NCBI RefSeq assembly: GCF_023243075.1
Contig: NZ_JALKFZ020000140.1
Location: forward strand, 62,001 to 126,000
Length of the DNA: 64,000 bases
Direction of reading: 5' to 3'
From: Frankia sp. AiPa1
GTDB taxonomy: Bacteria; Actinomycetota; Actinomycetes; Frankiales; Frankiaceae
Positions 17,031 through 25,822 of the stretch are shown here, in pieces. Position 1 is the first letter of the stretch. Each line of letters opens with the position of its first letter. The translations under genes were made by a program, and so were the position numbers. The notes beneath the pieces are model-generated. The model had not been told where the DNA came from. It did no database searches and saw only the letters and a list, made by a program, of their open reading frames with translations.

Positions 17031-17717
17031 CGATCTCGGCGCGCATACGGTCGGGCCACCCGGCTCACCGCCAGCCGAAGCGGGAGAAGGGCTCGGCCTG
17101 CCGGTGAAGACGGATGATCTCCCGCGTGTACGGCAGGGTACGGCCGGGCAGCGTGGGGAGCGGTGCTCAGCTCGTACCTGCACCGATCCCCTCTCGCTCC
17201 CGCCGGTCGGGTGGACGTGCCGCGTGTCGGCCATCCGGTGCCGGGGCCCTGCTTCAGGGTCCTGCGTCAGGGTGGGTCCCGCGTCAGCATTCGAACGGAC
17301 GCTACCCCTGTTGTCCCCGTCTCGGGCGGCGGTGGGACAACGAGAGCCGAAGGCATGTAAGCATTGTCACGCCCACACCGTCGCTGGTGACGCGTCGTTG
17401 TCGGGTGGGTGGGATTCGGCGGTGTCCGGGATTCGGGCCGGCGGACATGATGTGTGGCTCGTGACTCCGCAGTGAACGGTCAAAAAACTTCTGCCCAGAT
17501 CCGCGTAGTGACTTTGGCAGCCGATCCGTATGGGCGCCGTTGGCGGGCTTTCTGCCGGATGTCCTCGATCGGGCAGAGAAAACGCGTTTGGTAGCGTTCG
17601 GTCCCGCGGGAACCGGGCGATGTAATCGCCTGGTCCGATCGGTCGAGACCGGCCCTCGACGCCTCGGCGCATCGCCCGCCCCACCCGTTCTGCCCACCTG
17701 ACAGTGCAGGGGGACCT
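17031..17717. other. Long intergenic region without a supported gene
   Basis: These 687 bp contain short open frames on both strands, but none has a ribosome site together with a recognisable protein. CAGGGTCCTGCGTCAGGGTGG shows imperfect direct repeats of CAGGGT near 17250-17275. The stretch 17480-17600 is lower in G+C than its surroundings (a run of six A at 17481) and may hold a promoter for the binding-protein gene. No tRNA-like or riboswitch-like structure was recognised. Confidence 0.5.
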
Positions 17718-19106
17718 GTGTTCTCTGGACCTGGTGTGCCTACGCGGCAGCCCCTGTCCCGCAAGCGGAAGTTGGCTCTTGTGCGAGACGTGCGCAGCCG
17801 GCGACGTGCGCCGCGTCAGTGTGAACTCTCGCGTCGAGAATGTGCTCTCGATCACCTTACGGTTTTTTTGTGCCGCTCTATAGGACTGCCGGGCATAATC
17901 CGGCCGACCGGATTCGGGTCGGGTCGGCGTGCACCGGTCGTGGCCGTCATGTCGGTTGTCGCGGTGCTCTCGGCATCGTCGGTGCTGACCGGCTGCTCGT
18001 CGACGGATTCGGCCTCCTCGGCCTCGGTGTGCGGTTCACCAGGCGTCGATGACCACCAGATCAACCTTGGCGTGATCTCTCCCGTGTCGGGGCCGGCATC
18101 GGGAATGTTCGATGCCGTCCGGGCCGGGGTCGATGCCCGGCTGGGCGCGGCGAACGCCGTCGGCGGCGTCCACGGCCGCAAGATCGTCTACCGCTGGCGT
18201 GATGACCAGGGGGCGCCGCAGAGCAACGTCGCCGCGGCCCGTGACCTCGTGGAACAGCAACGCGCCTTCGGCCTCATCGAACTGTCGGTGGCTGCCTCCG
18301 GGAGCACCGACTACCTCACCCATCAGGGTATTCCGGTCACCGGCACCGCGTACGGGCAGGACCGGACGAATGTTGTCACCGCCGACACCCAGGGCCGGTT
18401 CGTCCACGAACAGGGCGGGCGGCGGGCGGTGATCCTGCAGCCAGCGCTCTCACCGGCCGTGGCGAACAGCGCCGCGTCGTACGCCCGCAGCCTGACCGCC
18501 GCCGGAGTGCGGATGCTCGACACGATCACCTACACGGCCGGCGTCGACGACCCGGCCGTCATCGGTCACCGCATCGCCGCCAGCGGCGCGGACACGGTCG
18601 TCGGCGTTCTCGCGCCCAAGGACCTCATCACGGTGGTCGACGCCATACGCGGCGGTGGATACTCGCTGAAGGTCGTCCTGTCCGCCACCGGCTACGACCA
18701 CGAACTGTTGCGTACGTTCGGTTCCCGGATGGCCGGAATCAGCGTCCCCGTGTTCTACCGGCCGTTCGAACTCGGCGGCCGTGGCGTCCAGGCCTACGTG
18801 GACGCGATGCGCCGCTATGCGCCGCAGATCACCGAGCCGCAACAGGACACCGCGGTCGCCGCCTACATCAGCACCGATCTGTTCCTGCGCGGTCTGCAGC
18901 TCGCCGGCGCCTGCCCGACCCGGGGCGGGTTCGTGGCCGCGCTGAGCACGGTGAACAGTTATGACGCCGACGGTCTGATCAGCCCGATGAGCCTGCGTGC
19001 CGCGGCCGGCCAGGTGACGACCTGCTACTCGTTCGTCCAGGCGAATCCCGCCGGCGACGGGTTCGTCGTCGTGGAACCGAACCTGTGCGGACAGAACCTG
19101 GCCTGA
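17718..19106 (+). CDS. Branched-chain amino acid-type ABC substrate-binding lipoprotein
   Basis: The mature domain is a type I periplasmic-binding fold of the LivK/urea-binding type: NLGVISPVSGPASGMFDAVRAGVDARLGAANAVGGVHGRKI is the family's opening. A lipobox (VLTGC, Cys93 from the GTG at 17718) follows a hydrophobic segment, so the protein should be a lipoprotein. The start is a problem. The GTG at 17718 has a good ribosome site (AGGGGGA), but it places about 70 residues before the signal peptide; no well-supported start lies close to the Arg-Arg n-region, and the ATG at 17949 would leave no charged n-region. No permease or ATPase is adjacent. It is a paralogue of the lipoprotein at 24593-25822. 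The ligand is unknown. Confidence 0.82.
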   Translation: MFSGPGVPTRQPLSRKRKLALVRDVRSRRRAPRQCELSRRECALDHLTVFLCRSIGLPGIIRPTGFGSGRRAPVVAVMSVVAVLSASSVLTGCSSTDSASSASVCGSPGVDDHQINLGVISPVSGPASGMFDAVRAGVDARLGAANAVGGVHGRKIVYRWRDDQGAPQSNVAAARDLVEQQRAFGLIELSVAASGSTDYLTHQGIPVTGTAYGQDRTNVVTADTQGRFVHEQGGRRAVILQPALSPAVANSAASYARSLTAAGVRMLDTITYTAGVDDPAVIGHRIAASGADTVVGVLAPKDLITVVDAIRGGGYSLKVVLSATGYDHELLRTFGSRMAGISVPVFYRPFELGGRGVQAYVDAMRRYAPQITEPQQDTAVAAYISTDLFLRGLQLAGACPTRGGFVAALSTVNSYDADGLISPMSLRAAAGQVTTCYSFVQANPAGDGFVVVEPNLCGQNLA

Positions 19107-19220
19107 CCTTCGTCCGCTGTGCCCAGGTCGGGACCGTGGAGGCACCTATCCCACGAAGGGGCGCTCCCGGGATAGCGGCAGACCGTCCTCCGGGCCGACG
19201 CCGGCCTATCCGGGGGCCGG

Positions 19221-19835
19221 TCAGGCGGTGGTGCGCCGATGGCGGGCCAGCATCCCGTCACGCATCGCCGCGAGGAACCCCGCGGCGACCGCCTGATTGG
19301 TGAACACATCCCGGTAGGGCAGGGGGAGGAGCGCGTTTCCCAGGTAGGTGGCACGAACCGTGCGGGTGAGCAGCGTCGTACGGGCTTGCGGCGTGACCGC
19401 GTCGGGTCCGGCCTCGGCCTCGGCCGCCAGGTCCGCGGCGTGCCCCGTCGGATCGGGGGCATGGCCGCTCGGACCGTCGCCGTCGCCGTCGCCGTAGGTG
19501 TAGGTGTAGGTGTAGGTGTACGTGTAGGTCACCGTGACGTGAATTCGGCCGTCCACCGGGTCGGTGCTGGCCGGTGGGTTGGCGGAGATCTGCCAGGCGA
19601 CGCCGGGATCGTCCCGGGTGACGGTCCACCGCACTGTGGTGGTCGCGTCCGGGCCGAGCCGCAGCACGTCCGCGAAGGTCTGCCCCAGCGTGGCGGGGCG
19701 GTCGGTGCGCTCGCCCTCGATCCGCTCGGTCACCGCGGATGCGGCGGCCCAGTGATCCGGCGTGGCCATGAAGGCGTGGACGTCCCTGCCGGGAAGGGGA
19801 ACGGCGACACTGACCTCAAGGGTCGTCTCGAGCAC
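19221..19835 (-). CDS. SRPBCC-family (START-like) protein
   Basis: The 204-residue product resembles SRPBCC/polyketide-cyclase-like hydrophobic-ligand binders: an N-terminal LETTLEVSVAVPLPGRDVHAFMATPDHW is the usual first strand and helix. It may bind a lipid or aromatic ligand; no catalytic residue can be assigned. The GTG at 19835 is preceded by GAGG at six bases. The middle contains a repeated Thr-Tyr dipeptide stretch followed by Gly-Asp repeats, both encoded by six-base tandem units, which would extend an exposed strand. It is divergent from the carotenoid oxygenase gene, with an inverted repeat between them. A role next to carotenoid or apocarotenoid metabolism is an inference from position. 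Confidence 0.65.
   Translation of the reverse strand: MLETTLEVSVAVPLPGRDVHAFMATPDHWAAASAVTERIEGERTDRPATLGQTFADVLRLGPDATTTVRWTVTRDDPGVAWQISANPPASTDPVDGRIHVTVTYTYTYTYTYTYGDGDGDGPSGHAPDPTGHAADLAAEAEAGPDAVTPQARTTLLTRTVRATYLGNALLPLPYRDVFTNQAVAAGFLAAMRDGMLARHRRTTA
19474..19530 (-). repeat. Two adjacent hexanucleotide arrays in the SRPBCC gene
   Basis: Three GTCGCC-type units are followed by six TAGGTG-type units (19495-19530, one TACGTG variant and one TAGGTC end unit). On the coding strand they give (Thr-Tyr)n then (Gly-Asp)n. A length change would stay in frame. Confidence 0.88.
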
Positions 19836-19880
19836 CGGATACCTCGTTTCCTGGCCGGTGGCCGGGTGCCATGCGTCGTT

Positions 19881-19916
19881 CCTCGTTCCCACGAACGTAC
19901 GATCCTGGGAACGAGG
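19881..19916. promoter_or_regulatory. Perfect 11-bp inverted repeat in the SRPBCC/carotenoid oxygenase divergent region
   Basis: CCTCGTTCCCA (19881-19891) and TGGGAACGAGG (19906-19916) pair perfectly around a 14-base loop. A partial third copy, CCTCGTTTCC, lies nearer the SRPBCC start at about 19842. The 393-bp divergent region holds no gene; this element is the clearest operator candidate in it. Confidence 0.5.
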
Positions 19917-20228
19917 TCGCGGGCAATATTGGCGCATACAGCAGACGGGACGGATCCATCGTGCCGGAAGATGTCGTCCGTCCGCTCGTCGTTCCGCACG
20001 ATCCCTATGGTCTGATTCTGCTTTGTGATGGCCCTGTACGGCCTCGGCGCCGATAATATTCTCAGCTGATGGCGCAGCTTTTTGCGGGCTGGCGGATCCT
20101 GATGATGCCCGGATTACCGGCGCTGTCTCGACCTGTCCTGCGGATCTGTTTTCCTGAGCATCCCCCTGTTCTCCAGACGTTGCCCCGGTCCGTCCGGAGA
20201 GCGGCGTTCTGGCCGGCGAGGAGGTCAG

Positions 20229-21989
20229 ATGGACCACGCGCTGCACCATCTTCTCGAACCGAGCATGGAACATGACGTCGAGCTGACCGTGACCGCCGGT
20301 GCCTGGCCCGAGAAAATATCGGGGCGTGCCCTGTTCATCGGGCCGGCACAGCCGACCGCGGTGGACTTCATGTTCGCCGGGCCCGGCATTCTCAGCCAGG
20401 TCGACCTGGCCAGCCGGCACTGGCTCACCACCCGGGTGGTCACCCCCGATCTGGCGATTTTCGCGGGGCTCAGCCAGATACTGCCACCGGCGGACCTGGC
20501 CCCACTGCTGGCCACCTCCCGCCCGGCGATGACCAACGTCGCGCCGCATTCCTTCGGCGACCGCCTCCTGCTGACCGGGCTGGCCCAGCGGCCGGTCGAG
20601 GTCGATCCGGCGACCTTCGCGTTCCACTCCTACCTCGGCGGAGTCGCCGAGTATCCGCAGGTCGTCGAGCATCCGCTGTGGCCGGGGGTGCGCACCGCCG
20701 CCCATCCGGTGGAGGACCTCGACGAGGGCTGCCTGTGGTGGTGCAACACGAACCTGCAACCCCGCGGCACGTCCCGCACGGACGTGGAGGGACCGTTGTG
20801 GGTCGTCCGCTGGGACGGCCAGGGCGACATCGACACCTGGTATGTCCCGGGCGCGCACCTGGTGCAGGGGGTGCACGAGGTGACGGTCACCGAGGATTAT
20901 GTGATCTTCACCGAGATAGGTTTCCAGCCGGAGCCGGGCAGCGTCGCCGGCCGCAACCGTACCCGGCCGCACCACCCGTTCACCGATATCTACCTGGTCG
21001 CCAAGCGTGATCTGACGGCGGCGCGGCGGGGACGGGCCGTTCCGGTCACCCACGCGCGGGTGCCGCGCGAGTCGCTCCATCATTTCGCCGACTATCGGCA
21101 GGACGGCGACAACGTCACCCTGTACCTGGCGCATTCCAACGGTTGGGACCTGAACTACTCGCTGCGGGATTCCGACCGGGTGTGGGGAACCGGTGAACCG
21201 GTGGCGAAGGGACTGCGCGGATTTGTGTCCGCGCCGGTCGACGCGTCACCGGTGGGCCGCTATGTCATCGACGGTCGGACGGGCGAAGTCCGCGACAGCC
21301 GGCAGTTCCTCGACTCCGACCGGCACTGGGCGACACTGCTCTACGCCCGGGACATGCGCCCCGCGGGTCTGGAGACCGGGCGTCACCTGTGGCAGGCGTA
21401 CTGGGGATGCGACCCGGACATGCTCGTCACCCGGGTGGTGGATCTCTACCGGGACCATCCCCATCGGGAGGTGCCGATCGCGCGCCTGCCCACCCGCGAG
21501 ATACCCTCCTCGCTGGTCCACCTGGATCTCGAGACGATGACGGAGAAATCCGCCTGGCCGTTTCCGTCCGGTACCGCCGGCGAGTCGCCGGTGTTCGTTC
21601 CTGACACCGACGGCGGACCCGGCTGGGTGGCGATCGTCGTGCACCATCCCGATCGCACCGAACTGCAGCTCTTTGACGCGCATTCCCTCGGGGCGGGCCC
21701 GGTCGCAGTGGCGACGGCGCCGGGTCTCAGACTGTCGATCCAGTTCCACTCCCTCCACCTGCCCGCGCCACGCCCACTCGGCTCGCGGGTGGGTACGTCA
21801 GCGTCGGGCCTGGCCCCGGCGTCGCCTGTCCCTGTCCCGGCGCCGGTAGCGGCCGGACCGGCCCCGAAGTCGGCAGTGACCGGACCGGCCTACCGGCGTT
21901 CCTACGCAGACGATCTCGGTAATGCCTGGCAGGATCTCCCCACCGCGGTGGGCGAGGTCGTGCGCGCCGTTCTCGAACGGCATTCCTGA
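20229..21989 (+). CDS. Carotenoid oxygenase (apocarotenoid/stilbene cleavage dioxygenase family)
   Basis: The 586-residue protein belongs to the RPE65/carotenoid cleavage oxygenase family, seven-bladed propeller enzymes that use a four-histidine non-haem iron to split a conjugated double bond with O2. Likely iron ligands are the His of TAAHPVED, of GVHEVTVTEDYVIFTE, of ESLHHFADYRQDGD and of IQFHSLHLP. The ATG at 20229 follows GAGGAGGT. A low-complexity Pro/Ala/Ser stretch (about 520-555) precedes the C-terminus. The next gene, an FAD oxidoreductase of the geranylgeranyl-reductase type, begins 71 bp later, and the two probably form an operon. Substrates could be a carotenoid, an apocarotenal or a stilbene; sequence alone does not decide. 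Confidence 0.88.
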   Translation: MDHALHHLLEPSMEHDVELTVTAGAWPEKISGRALFIGPAQPTAVDFMFAGPGILSQVDLASRHWLTTRVVTPDLAIFAGLSQILPPADLAPLLATSRPAMTNVAPHSFGDRLLLTGLAQRPVEVDPATFAFHSYLGGVAEYPQVVEHPLWPGVRTAAHPVEDLDEGCLWWCNTNLQPRGTSRTDVEGPLWVVRWDGQGDIDTWYVPGAHLVQGVHEVTVTEDYVIFTEIGFQPEPGSVAGRNRTRPHHPFTDIYLVAKRDLTAARRGRAVPVTHARVPRESLHHFADYRQDGDNVTLYLAHSNGWDLNYSLRDSDRVWGTGEPVAKGLRGFVSAPVDASPVGRYVIDGRTGEVRDSRQFLDSDRHWATLLYARDMRPAGLETGRHLWQAYWGCDPDMLVTRVVDLYRDHPHREVPIARLPTREIPSSLVHLDLETMTEKSAWPFPSGTAGESPVFVPDTDGGPGWVAIVVHHPDRTELQLFDAHSLGAGPVAVATAPGLRLSIQFHSLHLPAPRPLGSRVGTSASGLAPASPVPVPAPVAAGPAPKSAVTGPAYRRSYADDLGNAWQDLPTAVGEVVRAVLERHS

Positions 21990-22060
21990 CCGCACCTCCG
22001 GCACTGTTCGACGTTCGATGCTCGACGTTGCCAGGACCGTTTGGATCACGGGAGGGCGCT

Positions 22061-23308
22061 ATGTATGACGTCATTGTTGTCGGGGCGCGCTGCGCCGGGG
22101 CACCGGTGGCCATGCTGCTGGCACGGCACGGATACCGGACCCTGGTCGTCGACCGGGCCGCGTTTCCCAGCGACACGGTGTCCACGCATCTGATCCACCA
22201 GGCGGGTCTCGCTCGCCTGCATGCCTGGGGACTGCTCGACCGGCTGCGGGAGACCGGTGTTCCGCCGGTGCGGCACATGGGTTTCTCCAACGGTGATCTC
22301 GGCGTCGAGGGATTCGCCGATCCGATCGAGGGGATCACTGAGGTGTACTGCCCTCGGCGGACCGTGCTTGACGCACTGCTGGTCGACGCGGCGCGGGAGG
22401 CCGGTGCCGAGGTCCTCGAGCGCTGTGCCGTCGAGGATGTTCTGTTCAGCTCGGACGGCCGTGCGTGCGGGATCCGAGCCAGAACTGCCGACGGTGCCGA
22501 GCATGATTTCCGCGCGCGGTTTGTCGTGGGCGCCGACGGTGCGAATTCCACGGTGGCCGCAAAGGTCGGCGCCGAAGCGTACGGCACCGTACCGGCGACT
22601 GGCTTCGTCTACTATTCCTATTTCTCCGGCCTTGACTGGGACTTTCAGAATCGGACGCGCGACGAACGGCAGTTCGCCTCCTGTCCCACCCACGACGGTC
22701 TGACCATGCTGGTCGTCATGCGGAAACGGGACGCGTACCGGGAGTTCCGCGCCGACGCCACGGTCGGATTCCAGGCCGTGATCGACCATGTGCGGCCCGA
22801 ACTCGGCGCCGATCTGCGCGCCCGCGGCCGTCGGGAGGAGCCGTTCCGCGCCGTGCGTTACCCGGACAACTTCTATCGCCGCTCGCACGGCCCCGGCTGG
22901 GCACTTGTCGGCGACGCCGGCTACCACAAGGACCCGCTGACCGCCCGAGGCATCACGGATGCCTTTGTGTATGGCGAGATCCTCGCCGACCAGCTGCATC
23001 GGGGGCTGTCGGGCGCCGGGCCGATCGACGAGGCCGTCGCCGACTATGCCCGCGAGCGTGACCGCGACAGCGCCGGCAGCTTCGCCCTGACCGTCGCCCT
23101 GTCCGACCTGACCCTGCCACCGTTGCTCGCCGCCGTCGTGACCGCGCTCAGCCAGAGCCCCCGGCACCTGCGGAGGTTCTTCACGATGGTCGGCGGCGGT
23201 TGTTCCAGCGAGGAGTTCTTCGACCCGGGCAACCTCGCGGAGCTCTACGATGCCGCCGGCACGCCCCCGGCCGCGCGACTCCTGCCGGCCGGCGCCGGAG
23301 TGTCCTGA
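22061..23308 (+). CDS. FAD-dependent oxidoreductase, geranylgeranyl reductase/aromatic hydroxylase type
   Basis: The 415-residue flavoprotein starts with the dinucleotide fold DVIVVGARCAGAPVAMLLARHGY. It has the DG motif FVVGADGANSTVAAKVG and the GD motif WALVGDAGYHKDPLTARGITDAF, which bind FAD. The set is shared by geranylgeranyl reductases and class A monooxygenases. The ATG at 22061 is preceded by GGGAGGG. It lies downstream of the carotenoid oxygenase, so reduction or hydroxylation of an isoprenoid-derived product is plausible. A single-component reductase using NAD(P)H is expected, and no separate reductase partner is nearby. Confidence 0.87.
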   Translation: MYDVIVVGARCAGAPVAMLLARHGYRTLVVDRAAFPSDTVSTHLIHQAGLARLHAWGLLDRLRETGVPPVRHMGFSNGDLGVEGFADPIEGITEVYCPRRTVLDALLVDAAREAGAEVLERCAVEDVLFSSDGRACGIRARTADGAEHDFRARFVVGADGANSTVAAKVGAEAYGTVPATGFVYYSYFSGLDWDFQNRTRDERQFASCPTHDGLTMLVVMRKRDAYREFRADATVGFQAVIDHVRPELGADLRARGRREEPFRAVRYPDNFYRRSHGPGWALVGDAGYHKDPLTARGITDAFVYGEILADQLHRGLSGAGPIDEAVADYARERDRDSAGSFALTVALSDLTLPPLLAAVVTALSQSPRHLRRFFTMVGGGCSSEEFFDPGNLAELYDAAGTPPAARLLPAGAGVS

Positions 23309-23406
23309 GCGGCGTCGCCGCCGTCCCTCGCCAGGCCACCGCCGCGGCTCCCGGTGTGCATCGCCGATGTTCGCCTCCCCACTGATTGCCGGTGGCGAGG
23401 CTCGTC

Positions 23407-24264
23407 TCAGAACAAGGTGGGAGGCGACGCTGGCAGGGGAGAGGGCAATGATGCAAGATCGAGATACGGTACGCGGGATCGGACGTCGTCGTGGAACTGG
23501 CGGGCGAGCCGCGGGGCGTCCGCGTTGTCCGGTGTGTGGATGAAGACGGTGGGGGAGCGGCCCTCGCGCAGCCATTCGGCGCAGAGGTCCGCCCAGCGCT
23601 GCCAGCCTTCGGCCGTGCGCGCGGCGTCGTCACGGCCCAGGTAGCGGATGATCGGGCGGTCGGTCAGCGCCCGAGCGCGCAGTGGCATGCGCGGCTTCTT
23701 CGCCCAGGCGTCGCGTTCGGCGTCGCTGGTCGGCGGGCTGGCGAAGAACGCGGTGGTGTCGAACGGGATCCATTCCGCGCCCATGGTCAGCAACATGCGT
23801 TCCAGGGCGAGCGCGGCGTCCGGGTCGGTAAAGAACGCCGGGTGACGGACCTCGACGGCGTACCGGTAGGTCCGTGGCAGCCTGCGTAGGAAGGCCGCCA
23901 GCGCCGGTACGTCCACGGGTGTGAACGCGGGCGGAAACTGCAGCCAGATCGCCTCGAGCCGCGGACCCAGCGGTTCGGCCGCGCCCAGGAACGCCCGCAG
24001 TGGAACACCCACGTCGGTCAGGCGCTGATCATGAGTGATCAGCTTTGGGAGTTTGAGAACGAAGCGGAAGTCCTCGTCGGTCTGCCGCGCCCAGGAGCGG
24101 GCAGTGTCCGGACTCGGGATCGCGTAGAACGTGGTGTTGCCCTCGACCGCCGTGCACCAGCTCGCATAGTGCCGCAGCCGAACGGCGGCGGGCAGGGCGG
24201 GCGGGAAGTACCGGCCGTTCCACGACGAGTGCGTCCACATCGCGCAGCCGACGTGCAGGCGCAT
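23407..24264 (-). CDS. DUF72 (YecE-like) protein
   Basis: The 285-residue protein belongs to DUF72, a TIM-barrel-like family without an agreed function. The signature residues are visible: LHVGCAMWTHSSWNGRYFP at the N-terminus, EGNTTFYAIPSPDTARSWARQT, FRFVLKLPKLITHDQRL and YAVEVRHPAFF. The ATG at 24264 is chosen because the conserved domain starts immediately; upstream codons extend into a region without family similarity. It converges on the FAD oxidoreductase gene with about 100 bp between stops. Nothing in the context identifies a partner. Confidence 0.88.
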   Translation of the reverse strand: MRLHVGCAMWTHSSWNGRYFPPALPAAVRLRHYASWCTAVEGNTTFYAIPSPDTARSWARQTDEDFRFVLKLPKLITHDQRLTDVGVPLRAFLGAAEPLGPRLEAIWLQFPPAFTPVDVPALAAFLRRLPRTYRYAVEVRHPAFFTDPDAALALERMLLTMGAEWIPFDTTAFFASPPTSDAERDAWAKKPRMPLRARALTDRPIIRYLGRDDAARTAEGWQRWADLCAEWLREGRSPTVFIHTPDNADAPRLARQFHDDVRSRVPYLDLASLPSPLPASPPTLF

Positions 24265-24364
24265 GGGGCGCGACGGCCTCCGGCTCGGGCGGTGTCGGGA
24301 CGTGGTTGACGCTACCGCACCGCGGTCCGCGGCCGGAGCGGCGTGGCAGGAAGCTGTCAGGACT

Positions 24365-24391
24365 TTGGACAAGCCGTCATAAGGGTAGAAT
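24365..24391 (+). promoter_or_regulatory. Candidate promoter for the second binding lipoprotein
   Basis: TTGGAC (24365-24370) and TAGAAT (24386-24391) stand 15 bp apart, slightly short for a sigma-70-type promoter. They sit at the start of the most A+T-rich stretch in the window (24380-24430), which also has T-runs and TAGATATAT. The rest of the 328-bp gap upstream of the lipoprotein start has no gene. Confidence 0.35.
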
Positions 24392-24592
24392 TTCGCCTTT
24401 TTGCTAGATATATCCTTTTTGTTCCACCCGTAGCGGTGAGAATGACGTGATTGGTCCGGATTCGACAGGGATGACGCGCCCATAGTCCACTGAGGCGGCC
24501 GATCCGGCCGCCGGAGCCGGGGCAGGTCAGGAGCGGTGCGGCGCCTGGCCACCACGGCCAGATCACAGGCTCGCCTCAGGGAGGCCCATCGC

Positions 24593-25822
24593 ATGAGGAT
24601 GCGCGCACTGTCAGCGTTGCCCGCAGCACTGTTGTTCCTGGCCTCCCTCGCGGCCTGCAGCGGCGGCCCGGCCTCGACGACCGCGGCCTGTGACACCCCC
24701 GGAGTCACGGCGGACGAGGTCAAGGCCGGATTCATCTATCCGTATACCGGGCCACTCTCGGCCACTTTTATCGCGGCCCGCGCCGGACTGGCGGCGAGAA
24801 TCGGCGTGGCGAACGCGGCGGGGGGTGTGAACGGCCGGAAGATCACCTATGACTGGGCGGATGACAGGGGTCAGCCGGACACCAACCTGGTGGTCGCGCG
24901 GAATCTGGTGGAGAACAAGAAGGACTTCGCCGTCATCGAGGTGACCCCCGTGTCGAGCGGTGGGGCCCAGTATCTCTCCGACCAGAAGGTCCCCGTGCTC
25001 GGCATGGCCGTGGAGCCGGTGTGGTCGAAGTACCGGAACATGTTCACCTACTTCCATTACCTGACGGCCGTCAGTTCCTCGACCTCGGTCACCACCTTCG
25101 GGAAATACGTTCAGGAGCATGGTGGCACCCGCGTCCTTTTCGTCACCGACGCGGCCGGTCTCAAGGTTTCTGACGTCATCGCCAATCAGATCAGGACGAG
25201 TCTCGCGTCGACTGGAATGACGGTCACGATCGGAGTCGCGGACCAGACGCCGACCGATGGCCAGATCCGGGAGATCGCCCGCCAGCTGAAGGCGAACAAC
25301 CTGGATGTCCTGGCGAGCACCCTGACGACGGACGCGTTCGCCCGGATCGTCGCCGGCGTGCGGTCGCAGGGGCTGGCACCGAAGGTCATTCTCAGTGGCG
25401 GTCAGAAGATCGGTGCGCAGCTGCTGCAGAAATACGGCTCCCTGATCGCGGGCCTCACGACCTACTCGTCCGCGCCCGTCGACCCGAAAGACCCGGCCAT
25501 CGCCGCCTACAAGCAGGCGCTGGCCCGCTACGCCCCCGAACTGCAGGACCTCGATGATCCCATCGCGGAGATCGGATACGTCGCCGGGGACATGCTCGTC
25601 CGCGGCCTGCAGGCGGCCGGACCGTGTCCGACCAGGGAGAGCTTCATCAACGGCCTGCGCGCGGTCAAGGGCTACGACGCCGGGGGCATCATCCCGACCG
25701 TCAACTTCGAGGCGGACTTCGGCAAGCCGGACGTGTGCTATCCCTTCGTCGCGGTCAACGCTGAGGGCACCGGGCTGACGACGATTGACCCCAACTACTG
25801 CGGCGAGCGGATCGAGAACTAA
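24593..25822 (+). CDS. Branched-chain amino acid-type ABC substrate-binding lipoprotein (paralogue)
   Basis: The 409-residue lipoprotein has a textbook signal (MRMRALSALP, hydrophobic core, lipobox SLAAC with Cys22) and a type I periplasmic-binding fold. The start of the mature domain (FIYPYTGPLSATFIAARAG), the later NAAGGVNGRKI, and the C-terminal Cys pair shared with the paralogue at 17718-19106 (GPCPTRESF and PDVCYPF) support close kinship. The ATG at 24593 follows GGGAGG at eight bases. No permease or ATPase is adjacent. Its stop codon overlaps that of the convergent ABC exporter. The ligand may be a hydrophobic amino acid, amide or aromatic acid; it cannot be fixed. Confidence 0.88.
   Translation: MRMRALSALPAALLFLASLAACSGGPASTTAACDTPGVTADEVKAGFIYPYTGPLSATFIAARAGLAARIGVANAAGGVNGRKITYDWADDRGQPDTNLVVARNLVENKKDFAVIEVTPVSSGGAQYLSDQKVPVLGMAVEPVWSKYRNMFTYFHYLTAVSSSTSVTTFGKYVQEHGGTRVLFVTDAAGLKVSDVIANQIRTSLASTGMTVTIGVADQTPTDGQIREIARQLKANNLDVLASTLTTDAFARIVAGVRSQGLAPKVILSGGQKIGAQLLQKYGSLIAGLTTYSSAPVDPKDPAIAAYKQALARYAPELQDLDDPIAEIGYVAGDMLVRGLQAAGPCPTRESFINGLRAVKGYDAGGIIPTVNFEADFGKPDVCYPFVAVNAEGTGLTTIDPNYCGERIEN

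Noticed and set aside
19221-21134. Extended 637-codon minus-strand frame including the SRPBCC gene
   Set aside because: Only residues from the GTG at 19835 match the SRPBCC fold; the upstream part is antisense to the carotenoid oxygenase.
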